Positions 1-8,739 of a stretch of DNA of 64,000 nucleotides are shown here, piece by piece. Made by a program: the position numbers and the translations under genes. Each line of letters starts with the position of its first letter. Positions within the stretch are counted from its first letter, which is position 1. A model generated the notes under the pieces. It did not search any database. It saw nothing but the letters and a program-made list of their open reading frames with translations, and was not told the origin of the DNA. This DNA is from Achromobacter deleyi (GTDB taxonomy: Bacteria; Pseudomonadota; Gammaproteobacteria; Burkholderiales; Burkholderiaceae_B): NCBI RefSeq assembly GCF_016127315.1, contig NZ_CP065997.1:744001-808000 (forward strand), given 5' to 3'.

Positions 1-663
1 ATGTCGTTGCTTTCGTTGATTTCGCACGCCAGCGTGCCGGTTCAGCTGATCATGCTGATGCTCCTGGGCATCTCGATCATGTCCTGGACCTACATCTTCG
101 CCAAGCGGCTGGCCATCAAGCGCGCCCATGCCCAGACCCGCCGCTTCGAGGATGACTTCTGGTCCGGCGGCGACCTGTCGATGCTGCAGCAGGCCGTGGC
201 CTCGCGCCGCGACGAGCAAGGCGCCCTGGCCCGCATCTTCGACGCCGGCATGACCGAATTCCTGAAGGCCCGCCGCGGCAACGCCGGCAGTGACGCCACC
301 GCCCTGCTCGACGGCCCGCGCCGCGCCATGCGCGCCGCCTATCAGCGCGAGATGGACTCGCTCGAATCGCACCTGAACTTCCTGGCCTCGGCCGGTTCGG
401 TCTCGCCCTACATCGGCCTGCTTGGCACGGTCTGGGGCATCATGCACGCCTTCATCGGCCTGTCGAACATGCAGCAGGCCACGCTGGCCTCGGTGGCCCC
501 CGGCATCGCCGAAGCGCTGATCGCCACCGCCATCGGCCTGTTCGCCGCCATCCCCGCGGTGGTCGCGTACAACCGCTTCACCAACGACATCGACCGCATC
601 TCGATCCGTTTCGACAGTTTCGTCGATGAATTCCTGAACATTCTGCAACGGCAGGTACGCTAA
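1..663 (+). CDS. tolQ: Tol-Pal proton channel subunit TolQ
   Basis: TolQ is an inner-membrane protein of the ExbB/MotA family. With TolR it uses the proton gradient to energise TolA and so keeps the outer membrane invaginated at the division septum. The 220-residue product has a first membrane segment at about residues 12-34 and the conserved MotA/ExbB core around residues 131-200, including SVSPYIGLLGTVWGIMHAF. The window begins exactly on an ATG, so a slightly earlier start cannot be excluded. The stop codon overlaps the tolR start (TAATG), as expected for coupled translation. The gene order tolQ-R-A-B-pal supports the call. Confidence 0.95.
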   Translation: MSLLSLISHASVPVQLIMLMLLGISIMSWTYIFAKRLAIKRAHAQTRRFEDDFWSGGDLSMLQQAVASRRDEQGALARIFDAGMTEFLKARRGNAGSDATALLDGPRRAMRAAYQREMDSLESHLNFLASAGSVSPYIGLLGTVWGIMHAFIGLSNMQQATLASVAPGIAEALIATAIGLFAAIPAVVAYNRFTNDIDRISIRFDSFVDEFLNILQRQVR

Positions 664-1121
664 TGCCCTCGGTAAGCTCGCGCGGCAGGTCCGGCCGCCG
701 CATGAAGGCCGACATCAATGTGGTGCCCTACATCGACGTGATGCTGGTGCTGCTGGTCATCTTCATGGTGACCGCGCCGCTGATCACGCCGGGCCTGATC
801 CAGCTGCCCTCGGTGGGCGCGGCGTCCGATGTGCCGGTCAAGCCGCTGGAAGTCCAGATTTCGGAAGACGGCAAGATCGCGCTGCGCATGCGCGAACCCG
901 GCGCCACCCTGCAGGACATCGCCCGTCCCGAGCTGGTGGCGCAAGTGCGCTCGCGCATCACCGCGGAAACCCCGGTGGTGATCGCGGCCGACGGCAAGGT
1001 GCCCTACGAGACGGTCGTGAAGGTCATGGACGAGCTGCGTACCAATGGCATCACCCGCCTGGGCCTGCTGGTGGACCAGTCCGCCGGCGGCAACCAGCCC
1101 GCCCCCGCGAAAAAACGCTAA
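663..1121 (+). CDS. tolR: Tol-Pal proton channel subunit TolR
   Basis: TolR is the ExbD-family partner of TolQ. It is a single-pass inner-membrane protein with a periplasmic domain. The 152-residue product has a short cytoplasmic N-terminus and one membrane helix at about residues 20-40 (VVPYIDVMLVLLVIF). That helix carries Asp25, which corresponds to the essential proton-path aspartate of the family. The start overlaps the tolQ stop by one base. tolA follows after 39 bp, so the three genes are probably co-transcribed. Confidence 0.96.
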   Translation: MPSVSSRGRSGRRMKADINVVPYIDVMLVLLVIFMVTAPLITPGLIQLPSVGAASDVPVKPLEVQISEDGKIALRMREPGATLQDIARPELVAQVRSRITAETPVVIAADGKVPYETVVKVMDELRTNGITRLGLLVDQSAGGNQPAPAKKR

Positions 1122-1160
1122 CGCGACGCCTTCCGCCGGCGCCGCCGGCCTGCAACGCTC

Positions 1161-2282
1161 ATGACGCCACCCATCATTCGACACCACAGCGGCCCCCCGG
1201 CCACGCCGCCCAACAACGACAACCGGATCGCCCTGATCCTGGCGTTGCTGGTGCACGCGCTGCTGCTGGCCGTGTTGATCTTCAACCTGAACTGGCGCAC
1301 CGAAGCCCCGGGCCCGGTGGAAGTGCAGCTGTGGGCCGACGGCAATTCGCCCGTCTCGCCCCCGCCGCAACCCCAGCCCGAACCGCCCAAGCCCCAGCCC
1401 AAGCCGCAACCCCAGCCGGAACCGGAAAAGACGCCGGAGCCGCCGCCTCCCCCGCCGCCGCCCAAGCCGGAACCGCAAGCCCAGCCCAAGCCTGACGAGG
1501 TGGATCCGGAAATCGCGCTGCAGGAAGCCAAGAAGAAGCGCGAGCAGGAAGAGCAGGCGCGCCAGGCCGCCGAGGCCGCCAAGGAAAAGGCGCGCCTGGA
1601 GGAAGAGCGCAAGCAGGCCGAACTGAAGGAAAAGAAGCGCCTGGAACAGGAACGCCAGGCCGCCGAGAAGGCAGCCGCGGACAAGGCGGCCGCCGACAAG
1701 GCCGCTGCGGACAAGGCCGCGGCCGACAAGGCTGCCGCCGAGAAGAAGGCCAAGGACGACGCCGCCAAGAAGGCGGCCGAGAAAGCCGCCGCCGACAAGG
1801 CCGCCGCGGACAAGGCGGCCGCCGAGAAAGCCGCGGCTGACAAGGCCGCCGCCGAAAAGGCCGCTGCCGAGAAGAAGGCCAAGGAAGAAGCCGCCAAGAA
1901 GGCCGCTGCCGACAAGGCCCTGAAGGACGCGTTCCGCAACGACGCCCTGGGCGCTGCCGGCATCCCCGGCGGCACCGCCGACCGCAACCAGGCCGGTGGC
2001 GGCCGCGACAGCGGCTACGGCGCCAAGGTGCGCGCCTGCGTGCAGCCCGGCGTGGCCTACCCGCCGCCGCCGCGCAGCGGCTCGGACAATCCGACGGCCC
2101 AATACCGGGTACAGTTAGGTTCTGACGGGAAGGTTAACGGCGTCACGCTGACCAGCTCTTCCGGCAACCCGGGCTTCGACCGCGCGGTCGAGACCGGCAT
2201 CCGCCGTTGCAACCCCTTCCCCAAGCCCTCGACCGGCCGCTACGAGCCCATCATTGACGTTGTGTACAGAATGTATGATTGA
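1161..2282 (+). CDS. tolA: Tol-Pal envelope-spanning protein TolA
   Basis: TolA links the TolQR motor in the inner membrane to TolB and Pal at the outer membrane. The 373-residue protein has one N-terminal membrane helix (about residues 23-41), a proline-rich stretch (about 66-115), a long Ala/Lys/Glu/Asp-rich region (about 120-255) expected to form the periplasmic helix, and a C-terminal TolA/TonB-like domain (about 285-373) with two cysteines. This order is typical of TolA. The Ala-Lys region is built from near-repeats of [11 protein letters not shown], so its length could vary between strains. The gene overlaps the extended reading frame of tolB, but the chosen tolB start lies 16 bp past the tolA stop. 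Confidence 0.95.
   Translation: MTPPIIRHHSGPPATPPNNDNRIALILALLVHALLLAVLIFNLNWRTEAPGPVEVQLWADGNSPVSPPPQPQPEPPKPQPKPQPQPEPEKTPEPPPPPPPPKPEPQAQPKPDEVDPEIALQEAKKKREQEEQARQAAEAAKEKARLEEERKQAELKEKKRLEQERQAAEKAAADKAAADKAAADKAAADKAAAEKKAKDDAAKKAAEKAAADKAAADKAAAEKAAADKAAAEKAAAEKKAKEEAAKKAAADKALKDAFRNDALGAAGIPGGTADRNQAGGGRDSGYGAKVRACVQPGVAYPPPPRSGSDNPTAQYRVQLGSDGKVNGVTLTSSSGNPGFDRAVETGIRRCNPFPKPSTGRYEPIIDVVYRMYD
1660..1915 (+). repeat. degenerate tandem repeats inside tolA
   Basis: This stretch of tolA is made of imperfect 12-15 bp units encoding [11 protein letters not shown] and KAAAEK blocks. The units are not identical at DNA level (GCC/GCG/GCT and GAC/GAG alternate), so the repeat is protein-driven. 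The low complexity could still support slippage or recombination that changes the length of the TolA periplasmic helix. Confidence 0.75.
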
Positions 2283-2298
2283 CAGGAGATTGCTGATT

Positions 2299-3621
2299 AT
2301 GACTCCCGCCCATAGCCGACGAGCTTCCCCCCTCGTTCTCTGGCGATCGTATGGATTCGGCCTGTTGCTGCTGGCGCTTGCGTGCCTGATGGCCATCAAG
2401 CCCGCCCAGGCCCAGCTGCGTGTCGACATTTCCGGCACCGGCGCCACCCAATACCCCGTTGCCATCGCCGATTTCGCGGTGGATGATGCCCACGGCCGCG
2501 CCCTGGCCGAAGTGATCCGCGCCGACCTGACCCGCACGGGCCAGTTCCGCCTGATCAACGCCGCCGGCTCGGGCCTGAACGTCGATTCGCCCATCGCCCA
2601 CGACGACTGGCGCGCCAAGGGCGCCGACTTCATCGCCTATGGCAGCATCGTGCGTGGCGCCGATGGCCGCTACGACGTGCGCTACCGCCTGGCCGACACG
2701 GTCAAGAAGGGCCAGCTGGACGGCGTCGCGTTCTCCGGCACCGAGCAGGAACTGCGCCGCGTCGCCCACCAGATCGCCGATCGCATCTATGAAAAGATCA
2801 CCGGCGTGCGCGGCGTGTTCTCGACCCGCATCGCCTACGTGCTCAAGCAAGGCGCCACCTACGAACTGCAGGTCGCTGACGCCGACGGCCAGAATCCCCA
2901 GGTCGCGCTGCGCTCGCGCGAGCCGATCATCTCGCCCGCCTGGTCGCCCGATGGTTCCAAGCTGGCGTACGTGAGCTTCGAATCCGGCAAGCCGGTGGTG
3001 TACGTGCACACGCTGGCCACCAGCGCCCGCGTGCCTGTCGCCAACTTCAAGGGCAACAACAGCGCCCCCGGCTGGTCGCCCGACGGCACCCAGTTGGCGG
3101 TGGCTCTGACGCGTGACGGTCTGTCGCAAATTTACATCGTTAGCGCGGCCGGCGGCTCGAATATGAAGCGAGTTACGCGTTCTCCCGGGATTGACACCGA
3201 GCCGAGCTTTACGCCGGACGGCCGTTCCATTATCTTTACCAGTGACCGCAGCGGCGGGCCGCAAATTTATCAAACCGGCCTGGACGGTGGCGATGCTCGC
3301 CGCCTCACGTTTAATGGTGGTTACAACATCTCACCCCGAATTTCCCCCGATGGATCGACGCTGCTGTACGTTGCCAGACGCGACGGCGCGTTCCGAATCG
3401 CATCGTTGAACCTGTCCTCCGGCTCGGAGAACTTGTTGACCGATGGTCGTGACGATCAGTCGCCAAGCTTCGCGCCGAACGGCATGCAAGTCCTCTACGC
3501 CGCGATCCAAAACGGACGTAGCGTGCTTGCAGGCGTTTCGAGTGATGGCCGCGTACGGCAGACGCTTTCGGTACTGAACGGGGAAATACGTGAACCGACT
3601 TGGGGCCCATTTACCCGATAA
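2299..3621 (+). CDS. tolB: Tol-Pal periplasmic beta-propeller protein TolB
   Basis: TolB is a periplasmic protein that binds Pal and TolA. I chose the ATG at 2299, although the frame is open from 2254, because AGGAG lies at 2284-2288 and the resulting N-terminus is a good signal peptide (about residues 1-38, cleavage near AQA). The 440-residue product has an N-terminal domain (about 40-170) and repeated WSPDG/SPDG blades of a C-terminal propeller. The second half, from about 3110, uses clearly more A/T at third codon positions than the first half and than the neighbouring genes, although the protein stays intact. Confidence 0.95.
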   Translation: MTPAHSRRASPLVLWRSYGFGLLLLALACLMAIKPAQAQLRVDISGTGATQYPVAIADFAVDDAHGRALAEVIRADLTRTGQFRLINAAGSGLNVDSPIAHDDWRAKGADFIAYGSIVRGADGRYDVRYRLADTVKKGQLDGVAFSGTEQELRRVAHQIADRIYEKITGVRGVFSTRIAYVLKQGATYELQVADADGQNPQVALRSREPIISPAWSPDGSKLAYVSFESGKPVVYVHTLATSARVPVANFKGNNSAPGWSPDGTQLAVALTRDGLSQIYIVSAAGGSNMKRVTRSPGIDTEPSFTPDGRSIIFTSDRSGGPQIYQTGLDGGDARRLTFNGGYNISPRISPDGSTLLYVARRDGAFRIASLNLSSGSENLLTDGRDDQSPSFAPNGMQVLYAAIQNGRSVLAGVSSDGRVRQTLSVLNGEIREPTWGPFTR

Positions 3622-3652
3622 CACGTGTGACTCTCTTTGCAAAGGAACTATC

Positions 3653-4153
3653 ATGAAGTCGCGCATTGCCAAAAGCCTAACCATCGCCGCTCTGGCTGCC
3701 ACCCTGGCAGCTTGCAGCTCCGTCCCTCTCGACGATAAAGCGGGTCAGGGCGGAGGCGCTGGCCAAGGATCCTCGGCCTCCGGCCAGATCCTTGATCCCT
3801 TCAACCCCCAAAGCATCCTGGCGCAACAGCGCTCGGTATACTTTGACTTCGACAGCTACACGGTGTCCGACCAGTACCGCGGCTTGGTGGAAACCCACGC
3901 CCGTTACCTGGCTTCGCACCAGCAGCAGAAAATCAAGATCGAAGGCAACACCGACGAACGCGGCGGCGCCGAATACAACCTGGCCCTGGGCCAGCGCCGT
4001 GCCGACGCCGTGCGTCGCATGATGACCCTGCTGGGCGTCAGCGACAACCAGATCGAAACCATCAGCTTCGGTAAAGAAAAGCCGAAGGCGACTGGCTCGT
4101 CGGAAGCCGACTTTGCGGAAAACCGCCGCGCCGATATCGTTTATCAGCGCTAA
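3653..4153 (+). CDS. pal: peptidoglycan-associated lipoprotein Pal
   Basis: Pal is an outer-membrane lipoprotein that binds peptidoglycan and TolB. The ATG at 3653 is preceded by AAAGGAA and gives a lipoprotein signal with lipobox LAAC (Cys21). The frame is open further upstream, but that would bury the signal inside the protein. The 166-residue product has an OmpA-like domain at about residues 60-166, with the family signature around EGNTDERGGAEYNLALGQRR. It lies 31 bp after tolB and is followed by a hairpin terminator. Confidence 0.96.
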   Translation: MKSRIAKSLTIAALAATLAACSSVPLDDKAGQGGGAGQGSSASGQILDPFNPQSILAQQRSVYFDFDSYTVSDQYRGLVETHARYLASHQQQKIKIEGNTDERGGAEYNLALGQRRADAVRRMMTLLGVSDNQIETISFGKEKPKATGSSEADFAENRRADIVYQR

Positions 4154-4183
4154 GCTTTTCGTATAGTTAAGTGCCCCACCACG

Positions 4184-4222
4184 CGTCGGGACGGTCAACC
4201 GGCCGTCCCGACGTTTGCTTTT
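4184..4222 (+). terminator. Rho-independent terminator after pal
   Basis: An 11-bp perfect inverted repeat (CGTCGGGACGG at 4184-4194, CCGTCCCGACG at 4203-4213) with an 8-nt loop is followed by TTTGCTTTTA. It would end or attenuate transcription between pal and cpoB, so cpoB and the ABC genes after it may be expressed at a lower level than tol-pal. Confidence 0.8.
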
Positions 4223-4239
4223 ATCCCCCGGGAATTTTC

Positions 4240-4932
4240 ATGCGCGATAACGTTCTGTCCCTGCGTCCCTTGATGGCGGCCACCGGCCTGGTGCTGGCAG
4301 CCCTGACGGCGCCCGCCCACGCTTTCTCAGATGACGAGGCCCGCAAGGCCATCCTGGATTTGCGCCAGCAGGTGCAGCAGCAGAACGAGCAGAGCCAACG
4401 CGCCAAGCTGCAACTGGCCGACCAGATCCAGGCGCTGCAGCAGGAAGTGGCCCAGTTGCGCGACCAGCTGGAACTGGTGTCGCGCCAGCAGCCCAGCGCC
4501 AACAAGCCGGGCGGCACCGCCGGCGGCGCCAACCCGCCGGGCGCGACGGCCGGTGATCCGCAGGAGCAGGCCGCCTACGACGGCGCCATCGACCTGTTCC
4601 GCAAGGGCCAGTACAAGGAAGCGTCCGAATCGCTGGCCGCCTTCACCGCGCTCTACCCCGCCAGCCAGCTCGCGCCCAGCGCCCAGTTCTACCTGGGCAG
4701 CAGCCGCTACGCGCTGAAGGACTTCAAGGGCGCCATCGAGCAGTTGAACGCCATGGTGCAGAAGGCGCCCGACAACGCCCGCGCCCCCGACGCCCTGCTG
4801 GTAATCGCCGGCAGCCAGATCGAGATGAACAACCGCGCCGGCGCCAAGACCACGCTGCAGCGCATCGTTCGCGACTACCCGACCACGCCGGCCGCCAACA
4901 CGGCCAAGAGCCGCCTGCAACTGCTGCAGTAA
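4240..4932 (+). CDS. cpoB: cell division coordinator CpoB (YbgF)
   Basis: CpoB is a periplasmic TPR protein that coordinates PBP1B with the Tol system during constriction. The ATG at 4240 gives a signal peptide ending near residue 26 (AHA). The 230-residue product then has a Gln-rich coiled coil (about 30-75), a Gly/Pro/Ala linker (about 80-108) and TPR-like repeats to the end (RKGQYKEASESL, LKDFKGAIEQL). The frame is open 69 bp upstream, but that would include the terminator hairpin. It follows pal as in most proteobacteria. Its stop overlaps the next start (TAATG). Confidence 0.92.
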   Translation: MRDNVLSLRPLMAATGLVLAALTAPAHAFSDDEARKAILDLRQQVQQQNEQSQRAKLQLADQIQALQQEVAQLRDQLELVSRQQPSANKPGGTAGGANPPGATAGDPQEQAAYDGAIDLFRKGQYKEASESLAAFTALYPASQLAPSAQFYLGSSRYALKDFKGAIEQLNAMVQKAPDNARAPDALLVIAGSQIEMNNRAGAKTTLQRIVRDYPTTPAANTAKSRLQLLQ

Positions 4933-5975
4933 TGGCGGAAGCCGCCTCCGCGGTCGCCGCCTATCGGCACATCCTGCGCCGCCGGGCAGGGCTCATCGCC
5001 CTGCTGCTGGCGGCGATTTGCATTGGGCTGCTGCTCGACGTCACGCTCGGCCCCTCGGGCCTGGGCTGGGGCGAGCTGTGGCGCACCCTGAGCGCGCCGG
5101 CGTCGGCCGACCCGACGCTGCGCGTCATCGTCTGGGACATCCGGCTGCCCTACGCCCTGATGGCCGCGCTGGTCGGCATGGCGCTGGGACTGGCGGGCGC
5201 CGAGATGCAGACCATCCTGAACAATCCCCTGGCCAGCCCGTTCACGCTGGGCGTGTCGTCCGCGGCCGCCTTCGGCGCGTCGCTGGCCATCGTGCTGCAC
5301 CTGGGGCTGCCCGGCGTGCCCGACGGCTGGCTGATCGCCGGCAACGCCTTCCTGTTCGCCATGCTGGCGGCCCTGCTGCTCGACGGCGTGGCGCGCCGCG
5401 GCGGCATGAACAGCTCGGGCGTGGTGCTGTTCGGCATCGCCATGGTGTTCACCTTCAACGCGCTGGTGTCGCTGGTGCAGTTCACCGCCAGCGCCGAGGC
5501 GCTGCAGAACCTGGTGTTCTGGACCATGGGCAGCCTGTCGCGCTCGAGCTGGACCACCGTGGCCGCGCTGGGGCTGGCATTCGCCGTGGCGCTGCCGCTG
5601 GCCATGCGCCAGTCCTGGAAACTGACCGCGCTGCGGCTGGGCGAGGAACGCGCGGCGAGCTTCGGCGTGGACGTGCGGCGGGTGCGGGTGACGGCATTGG
5701 CGCGCGTCAGCCTGCTGTCGGCGCTCGCGGTGGCGTTCGTCGGCACCATCGGCTTCATCGGCCTGATCGCTCCCCATATCGCCCGCCGCCTGGTGGGCGA
5801 GGACCATCGTTTCTTCCTGCCGGGCAGCGCCCTGGTGGGCGGCGTCATCCTGTCGCTGGCGTCGGTCGCGTCCAAGAACCTCGCGCCCGGCGTCATCGTG
5901 CCGGTGGGGATCGTCACGTCGCTGATCGGCATTCCGTTCTTCGTGGCGGTGGTGTTGCGCCGGAGCATGCCGTGA
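4932..5975 (+). CDS. FecCD-type iron-siderophore ABC permease
   Basis: This is a 347-residue inner-membrane permease of the FecCD/BtuC family, which moves ferric siderophores, haem or cobalamin from a periplasmic binding protein into the cytoplasm. Its sequence shows about ten hydrophobic segments, the family stretch PLASPFTLGVSSAAAFG near residue 100, and the ATPase-contact region FVGTIGFIGLIAPHIAR near residue 275. Its start overlaps the cpoB stop by one base and its stop overlaps the ATPase start by four bases, so it looks translationally coupled to both. No binding protein or TonB-dependent receptor gene is nearby. The substrate cannot be told from sequence. Confidence 0.88.
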   Translation: MAEAASAVAAYRHILRRRAGLIALLLAAICIGLLLDVTLGPSGLGWGELWRTLSAPASADPTLRVIVWDIRLPYALMAALVGMALGLAGAEMQTILNNPLASPFTLGVSSAAAFGASLAIVLHLGLPGVPDGWLIAGNAFLFAMLAALLLDGVARRGGMNSSGVVLFGIAMVFTFNALVSLVQFTASAEALQNLVFWTMGSLSRSSWTTVAALGLAFAVALPLAMRQSWKLTALRLGEERAASFGVDVRRVRVTALARVSLLSALAVAFVGTIGFIGLIAPHIARRLVGEDHRFFLPGSALVGGVILSLASVASKNLAPGVIVPVGIVTSLIGIPFFVAVVLRRSMP

Positions 5976-6766
5976 GCGCGGCGCCGACGCTGGCCATCTC
6001 GGCCATCACCGCTGGCTATGGCGGCCAGGACGTGCTGCATGGCCTGTCGCTGCCGCCCCTGGGCGCCGGCGAGGTCACGGCCCTGCTGGGCCCCAACGGC
6101 AGCGGCAAATCGACGTTGCTCAAGGCCCTGGCGGGCCTGGTGAAGGTGCGCGCCGGCCACGCCCTGCTGGACGGCAAGGATCTGGTCCGGCTGGACTTCG
6201 CGGCGCGCGCGCGCCATCTGGTGTACCTGCCGCAGAGCCTGCCCGCGGCCGTGCATTTGCGGGTGTTCGAGTCGGTGCTGGTGGCGGCGCGCGCCAGCGA
6301 GGCCGAGGGACCGCCCGCCGACCTGCATGCGATCGACCGGCTGCTGGAGCGGCTGGGCATTGGTCATCTGGCGCTGTCATACCTGGACGCGCTGTCCGGC
6401 GGCCAGAAGCAGCTGGTGGGACTGGCCCAGGCGCTGGTGCGGCGGCCGCGGGTGCTGCTGCTGGACGAGCCGCTGTCGGCGCTGGACCTGAACTACCAGT
6501 TCCATGTGATGCGGCTGCTGAAACAGGAAACCGCGCAGCACGGCCTCATCACGGTGATCGTGCTGCACGACCTGAACGTGGCGCTGCAGCACGCCGACCG
6601 GGCGGTGATGATCCACGGCGGCAAGCTGGTCGCCGCGGGCGCGCCGGCCGAGGTCATCACGCCGGCCTCGCTGGCCGCCGTGTACGGCGTGCGCGGCCGG
6701 GTCGAGGCCTGCTCGCAGGGAAGATTGCAGGTGCTGATCGACGACCTGGAAGCCCACCCGCACTGA
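5972..6766 (+). CDS. siderophore-type ABC transporter ATPase
   Basis: This cytoplasmic ATP-binding subunit pairs with the FecCD permease. The GTG at 5972 overlaps the permease stop (GTGA) and is the only start that places the first beta strand correctly. The 264-residue product has Walker A GPNGSGKST (about residue 40), signature LSGGQKQLV, Walker B VLLLDEPLSALDL and the switch histidine in VIVLHDLN. It resembles FecE/FhuC/BtuD-type ATPases. It is the last gene of the rightward block before a strand change. Confidence 0.9.
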   Translation: MSAAPTLAISAITAGYGGQDVLHGLSLPPLGAGEVTALLGPNGSGKSTLLKALAGLVKVRAGHALLDGKDLVRLDFAARARHLVYLPQSLPAAVHLRVFESVLVAARASEAEGPPADLHAIDRLLERLGIGHLALSYLDALSGGQKQLVGLAQALVRRPRVLLLDEPLSALDLNYQFHVMRLLKQETAQHGLITVIVLHDLNVALQHADRAVMIHGGKLVAAGAPAEVITPASLAAVYGVRGRVEACSQGRLQVLIDDLEAHPH

Positions 6767-6822
6767 TACGGCGGGCGCCCTTTTTCCCCGCGCCCTGGCG
6801 GCGCGCTCACTACCTGGAAACG

Positions 6823-7311
6823 CTAGGCGCGCTGCGCCACGTCGGCGACCGGCGCGCCGGTCATGGCGGCCAATTGCCGCGGCGTCAGATTGAACACGGC
6901 GTGCGGATGGCCCGCCGCCGCCCACAGGCTGTCGTACTGGAACAGGTCCTGGTCCAGCAGCATCACGGGCTTGACCGCGTGGCCGATGGGGCAGACGCCG
7001 CCGATGGCGTAGCCGGTCATCTCGCGCACGAACTTGGCGTCGGCCTTGGCCAGCGCGCCGACCTGCTCGGCGACCTTGGCCTCGTCGACGCGGTTGATGC
7101 CGCTGGCGATGACCAGCACCGGCGCGTCGTCCGCGGCCCGGCGGAAGATGATCGACTTGGCGATCTGCGCCACCTCGCAGCCCAGGCCCGCCGCCGCTTC
7201 CGCCGAGGTCTTGCCGGTCTGCGGCAGCACCACCACGGGCTTGTCATGGCCCAGGTCGGCCAGCAGGCGGGCAACGCGTTGGGCGGATTCGGGAAGATCG
7301 GCGGGGGACAT
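6823..7311 (-). CDS. YbaK/EbsC-family aminoacyl-tRNA deacylase
   Basis: The 162-residue protein belongs to the YbaK/ProX editing-domain family, whose members hydrolyse mischarged tRNA(Pro), for example Cys-tRNA(Pro) or Ala-tRNA(Pro). Family features include QIAKSIIFRR with the conserved lysine (about residue 52) and GYAIGGVCPIGH (about residues 100-111). It stands alone on the minus strand. The length fits a free-standing editing protein and not a fused ProRS domain. Whether it acts on Cys- or Ala-charged tRNA cannot be told. Confidence 0.88.
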   Translation of the reverse strand: MSPADLPESAQRVARLLADLGHDKPVVVLPQTGKTSAEAAAGLGCEVAQIAKSIIFRRAADDAPVLVIASGINRVDEAKVAEQVGALAKADAKFVREMTGYAIGGVCPIGHAVKPVMLLDQDLFQYDSLWAAAGHPHAVFNLTPRQLAAMTGAPVADVAQRA

Positions 7312-7440
7312 CGGGCGCGCTCCGTGCGAGAGGGAGAAGGGGGAATCGAGTGTATCAGCCCGGCCGTCCCGCTCCCACGGGCGGCGCCCGCCGGGGCTAA
7401 CGGGCTAGAATGCCGGCCTGGCTTTCCCTACTCGAACCCG

Positions 7441-8250
7441 ATGCGTTCCGAACCCGTCCTGCCCCTGCAAACCGCCGATGTCGGCGGCTACGCCATGTCC
7501 TACACCGAATACGGCGAGGGCGCGCCCCTGGTGCTGGTGCACGGGTCGCTGTCGGACTGTCGCTACTGGAAATCGCAGATGGCGCCGCTGGGCCGCTCGT
7601 TCCGCGTGCTGGCGGTCTGCCTGCGGCGCTACTGGCCCGAGGCCTGGGATGGCGAGGGCGACGGCTTCTCGGTGGCGCAGCATGCCGCCGACGTGCTGGC
7701 CTTCATCGACCGGGTGGCCGGCGAGCCGGCGCACCTGGTGGGCCATTCGCGCGGCGGCCGGGTGGCGCTGGAAGCGGCGCTGGCCCGCCCCGACGCGCTG
7801 CGCAGCCTGACGCTGGCCGACCCCGGCCTGCCGCTGCCCGGCGACGACGATGCCCGCGGCGGCTTTCGCCAGCGGGCGCTCGAACTGATCCGCGACGGCG
7901 CCGTGGAAGAAGGCCTGGCGCTGTTCGTCGATACCGTGACGGGGCCGGACACCTGGCAACGCATGGTGCCCTGGTTCAAGGAAATGGTGCGCGACAACGC
8001 CGGCACGCTGTTCGGCCAGGCCCGCGAGACCCCGGCCGCGCTGAGCCCGCAGCAGATCGCCTCGCTGACCCTGCCCACGCTGCTGATCGGCGGCGCATTG
8101 AGCCCGGCCCCCTACCCCGCGGTGCTCGACGCCCTGGAGAGCTGGCTGCCGCAATCGCGGCGGCTGGACATCGCCGGCTCGTCGCACGGCATGAACCTGG
8201 GCAACCCGCGCGCCTTCAACGGCGCGATCGAATCGTTCCTGCGCGGCTGA
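7441..8250 (+). CDS. alpha/beta hydrolase
   Basis: This 269-residue cytoplasmic alpha/beta hydrolase has the oxyanion segment LVLVHGS (about residue 33) and the nucleophile elbow GHSRGG (Ser about residue 102). A late histidine in SSHGMN is the probable catalytic base. The ATG at 7441 begins MRSEPVLP; the open frame continues upstream without a plausible ribosome site. No signal peptide is visible. Substrate is unknown. It is convergent with the Lrp-type gene, 11 bp away. Confidence 0.8.
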   Translation: MRSEPVLPLQTADVGGYAMSYTEYGEGAPLVLVHGSLSDCRYWKSQMAPLGRSFRVLAVCLRRYWPEAWDGEGDGFSVAQHAADVLAFIDRVAGEPAHLVGHSRGGRVALEAALARPDALRSLTLADPGLPLPGDDDARGGFRQRALELIRDGAVEEGLALFVDTVTGPDTWQRMVPWFKEMVRDNAGTLFGQARETPAALSPQQIASLTLPTLLIGGALSPAPYPAVLDALESWLPQSRRLDIAGSSHGMNLGNPRAFNGAIESFLRG

Positions 8251-8261
8251 GCCGCGCGCCG

Positions 8262-8732
8262 TCAGGGCTCGACCGACGGCGTGTGCTTGAGGCGCTTGAG
8301 CACGAAGGTCGAGCGGCTGTGGCGCACGCCGGGCAGCTTGTAGAGCCGCTTGCGCAGGAATTCCTCGTAGCCTTCGGTGCCGGCCACCGCAACCTTGATC
8401 AGGTAGTCATATTCGCCCGTCACCAGGAACGCCTCCACCACCTGCGGCAGGCGCGTGATCGCCTCGCCGAAACGCGCCAGCGTGTCATCGTCGTGGTGTT
8501 CGAGCGTGACCTCGATCATGACGGTATCGGGCAGGCCCAGCGCCTTCTGGTTCAGCAGGGCCGCGTAGCCCTCGATCACGCCCGCGTCCTCCAGCGCCTT
8601 GACCCGGTTCCAGCAGGGGGTGGGCGACAGGCCGACCTGCTCGGCCAGTTTCAGGTTGGTGAGCCGGCCGTCGGCGCGCAGGGCGCGCAGGATCTTGCGG
8701 TCGGTTTCATCGATTTTGGGTGGGTTGGACAC
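8262..8732 (-). CDS. Lrp/AsnC-family transcriptional regulator
   Basis: This is a 156-residue Lrp/AsnC regulator: an N-terminal winged helix (DETDRKILRALRADGRL, then LAEQVGLSPTPCWNRV) and a C-terminal RAM effector domain. I chose the GTG at 8732 because it gives the standard family N-terminus. An in-frame ATG at 8801 would add 23 residues that resemble translated promoter DNA. The gene is divergent from an EamA exporter across an AT-rich spacer. Lrp relatives often control a neighbouring amino-acid exporter, which would fit here but is not shown. Confidence 0.88.
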   Translation of the reverse strand: MSNPPKIDETDRKILRALRADGRLTNLKLAEQVGLSPTPCWNRVKALEDAGVIEGYAALLNQKALGLPDTVMIEVTLEHHDDDTLARFGEAITRLPQVVEAFLVTGEYDYLIKVAVAGTEGYEEFLRKRLYKLPGVRHSRSTFVLKRLKHTPSVEP

Positions 8733-8739
8733 GGCGGAA

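Noticed and set aside
1660..1915. Possible CRISPR or variable-number repeat
   Set aside because: Units are short, without spacers, and in frame within tolA; this is the normal Ala-Lys helix.
660..2102. A 480-codon minus-strand frame opposite tolR and tolA
   Set aside because: Its Gly/Leu/Arg repeats mirror the TolA Ala-Lys repeats; there is no ribosome site and no family pattern.
3590..3652. Upstream extension of pal overlapping the end of tolB
   Set aside because: It would place 21 residues before the lipoprotein signal; the ATG at 3653 has its own ribosome site and lipobox.
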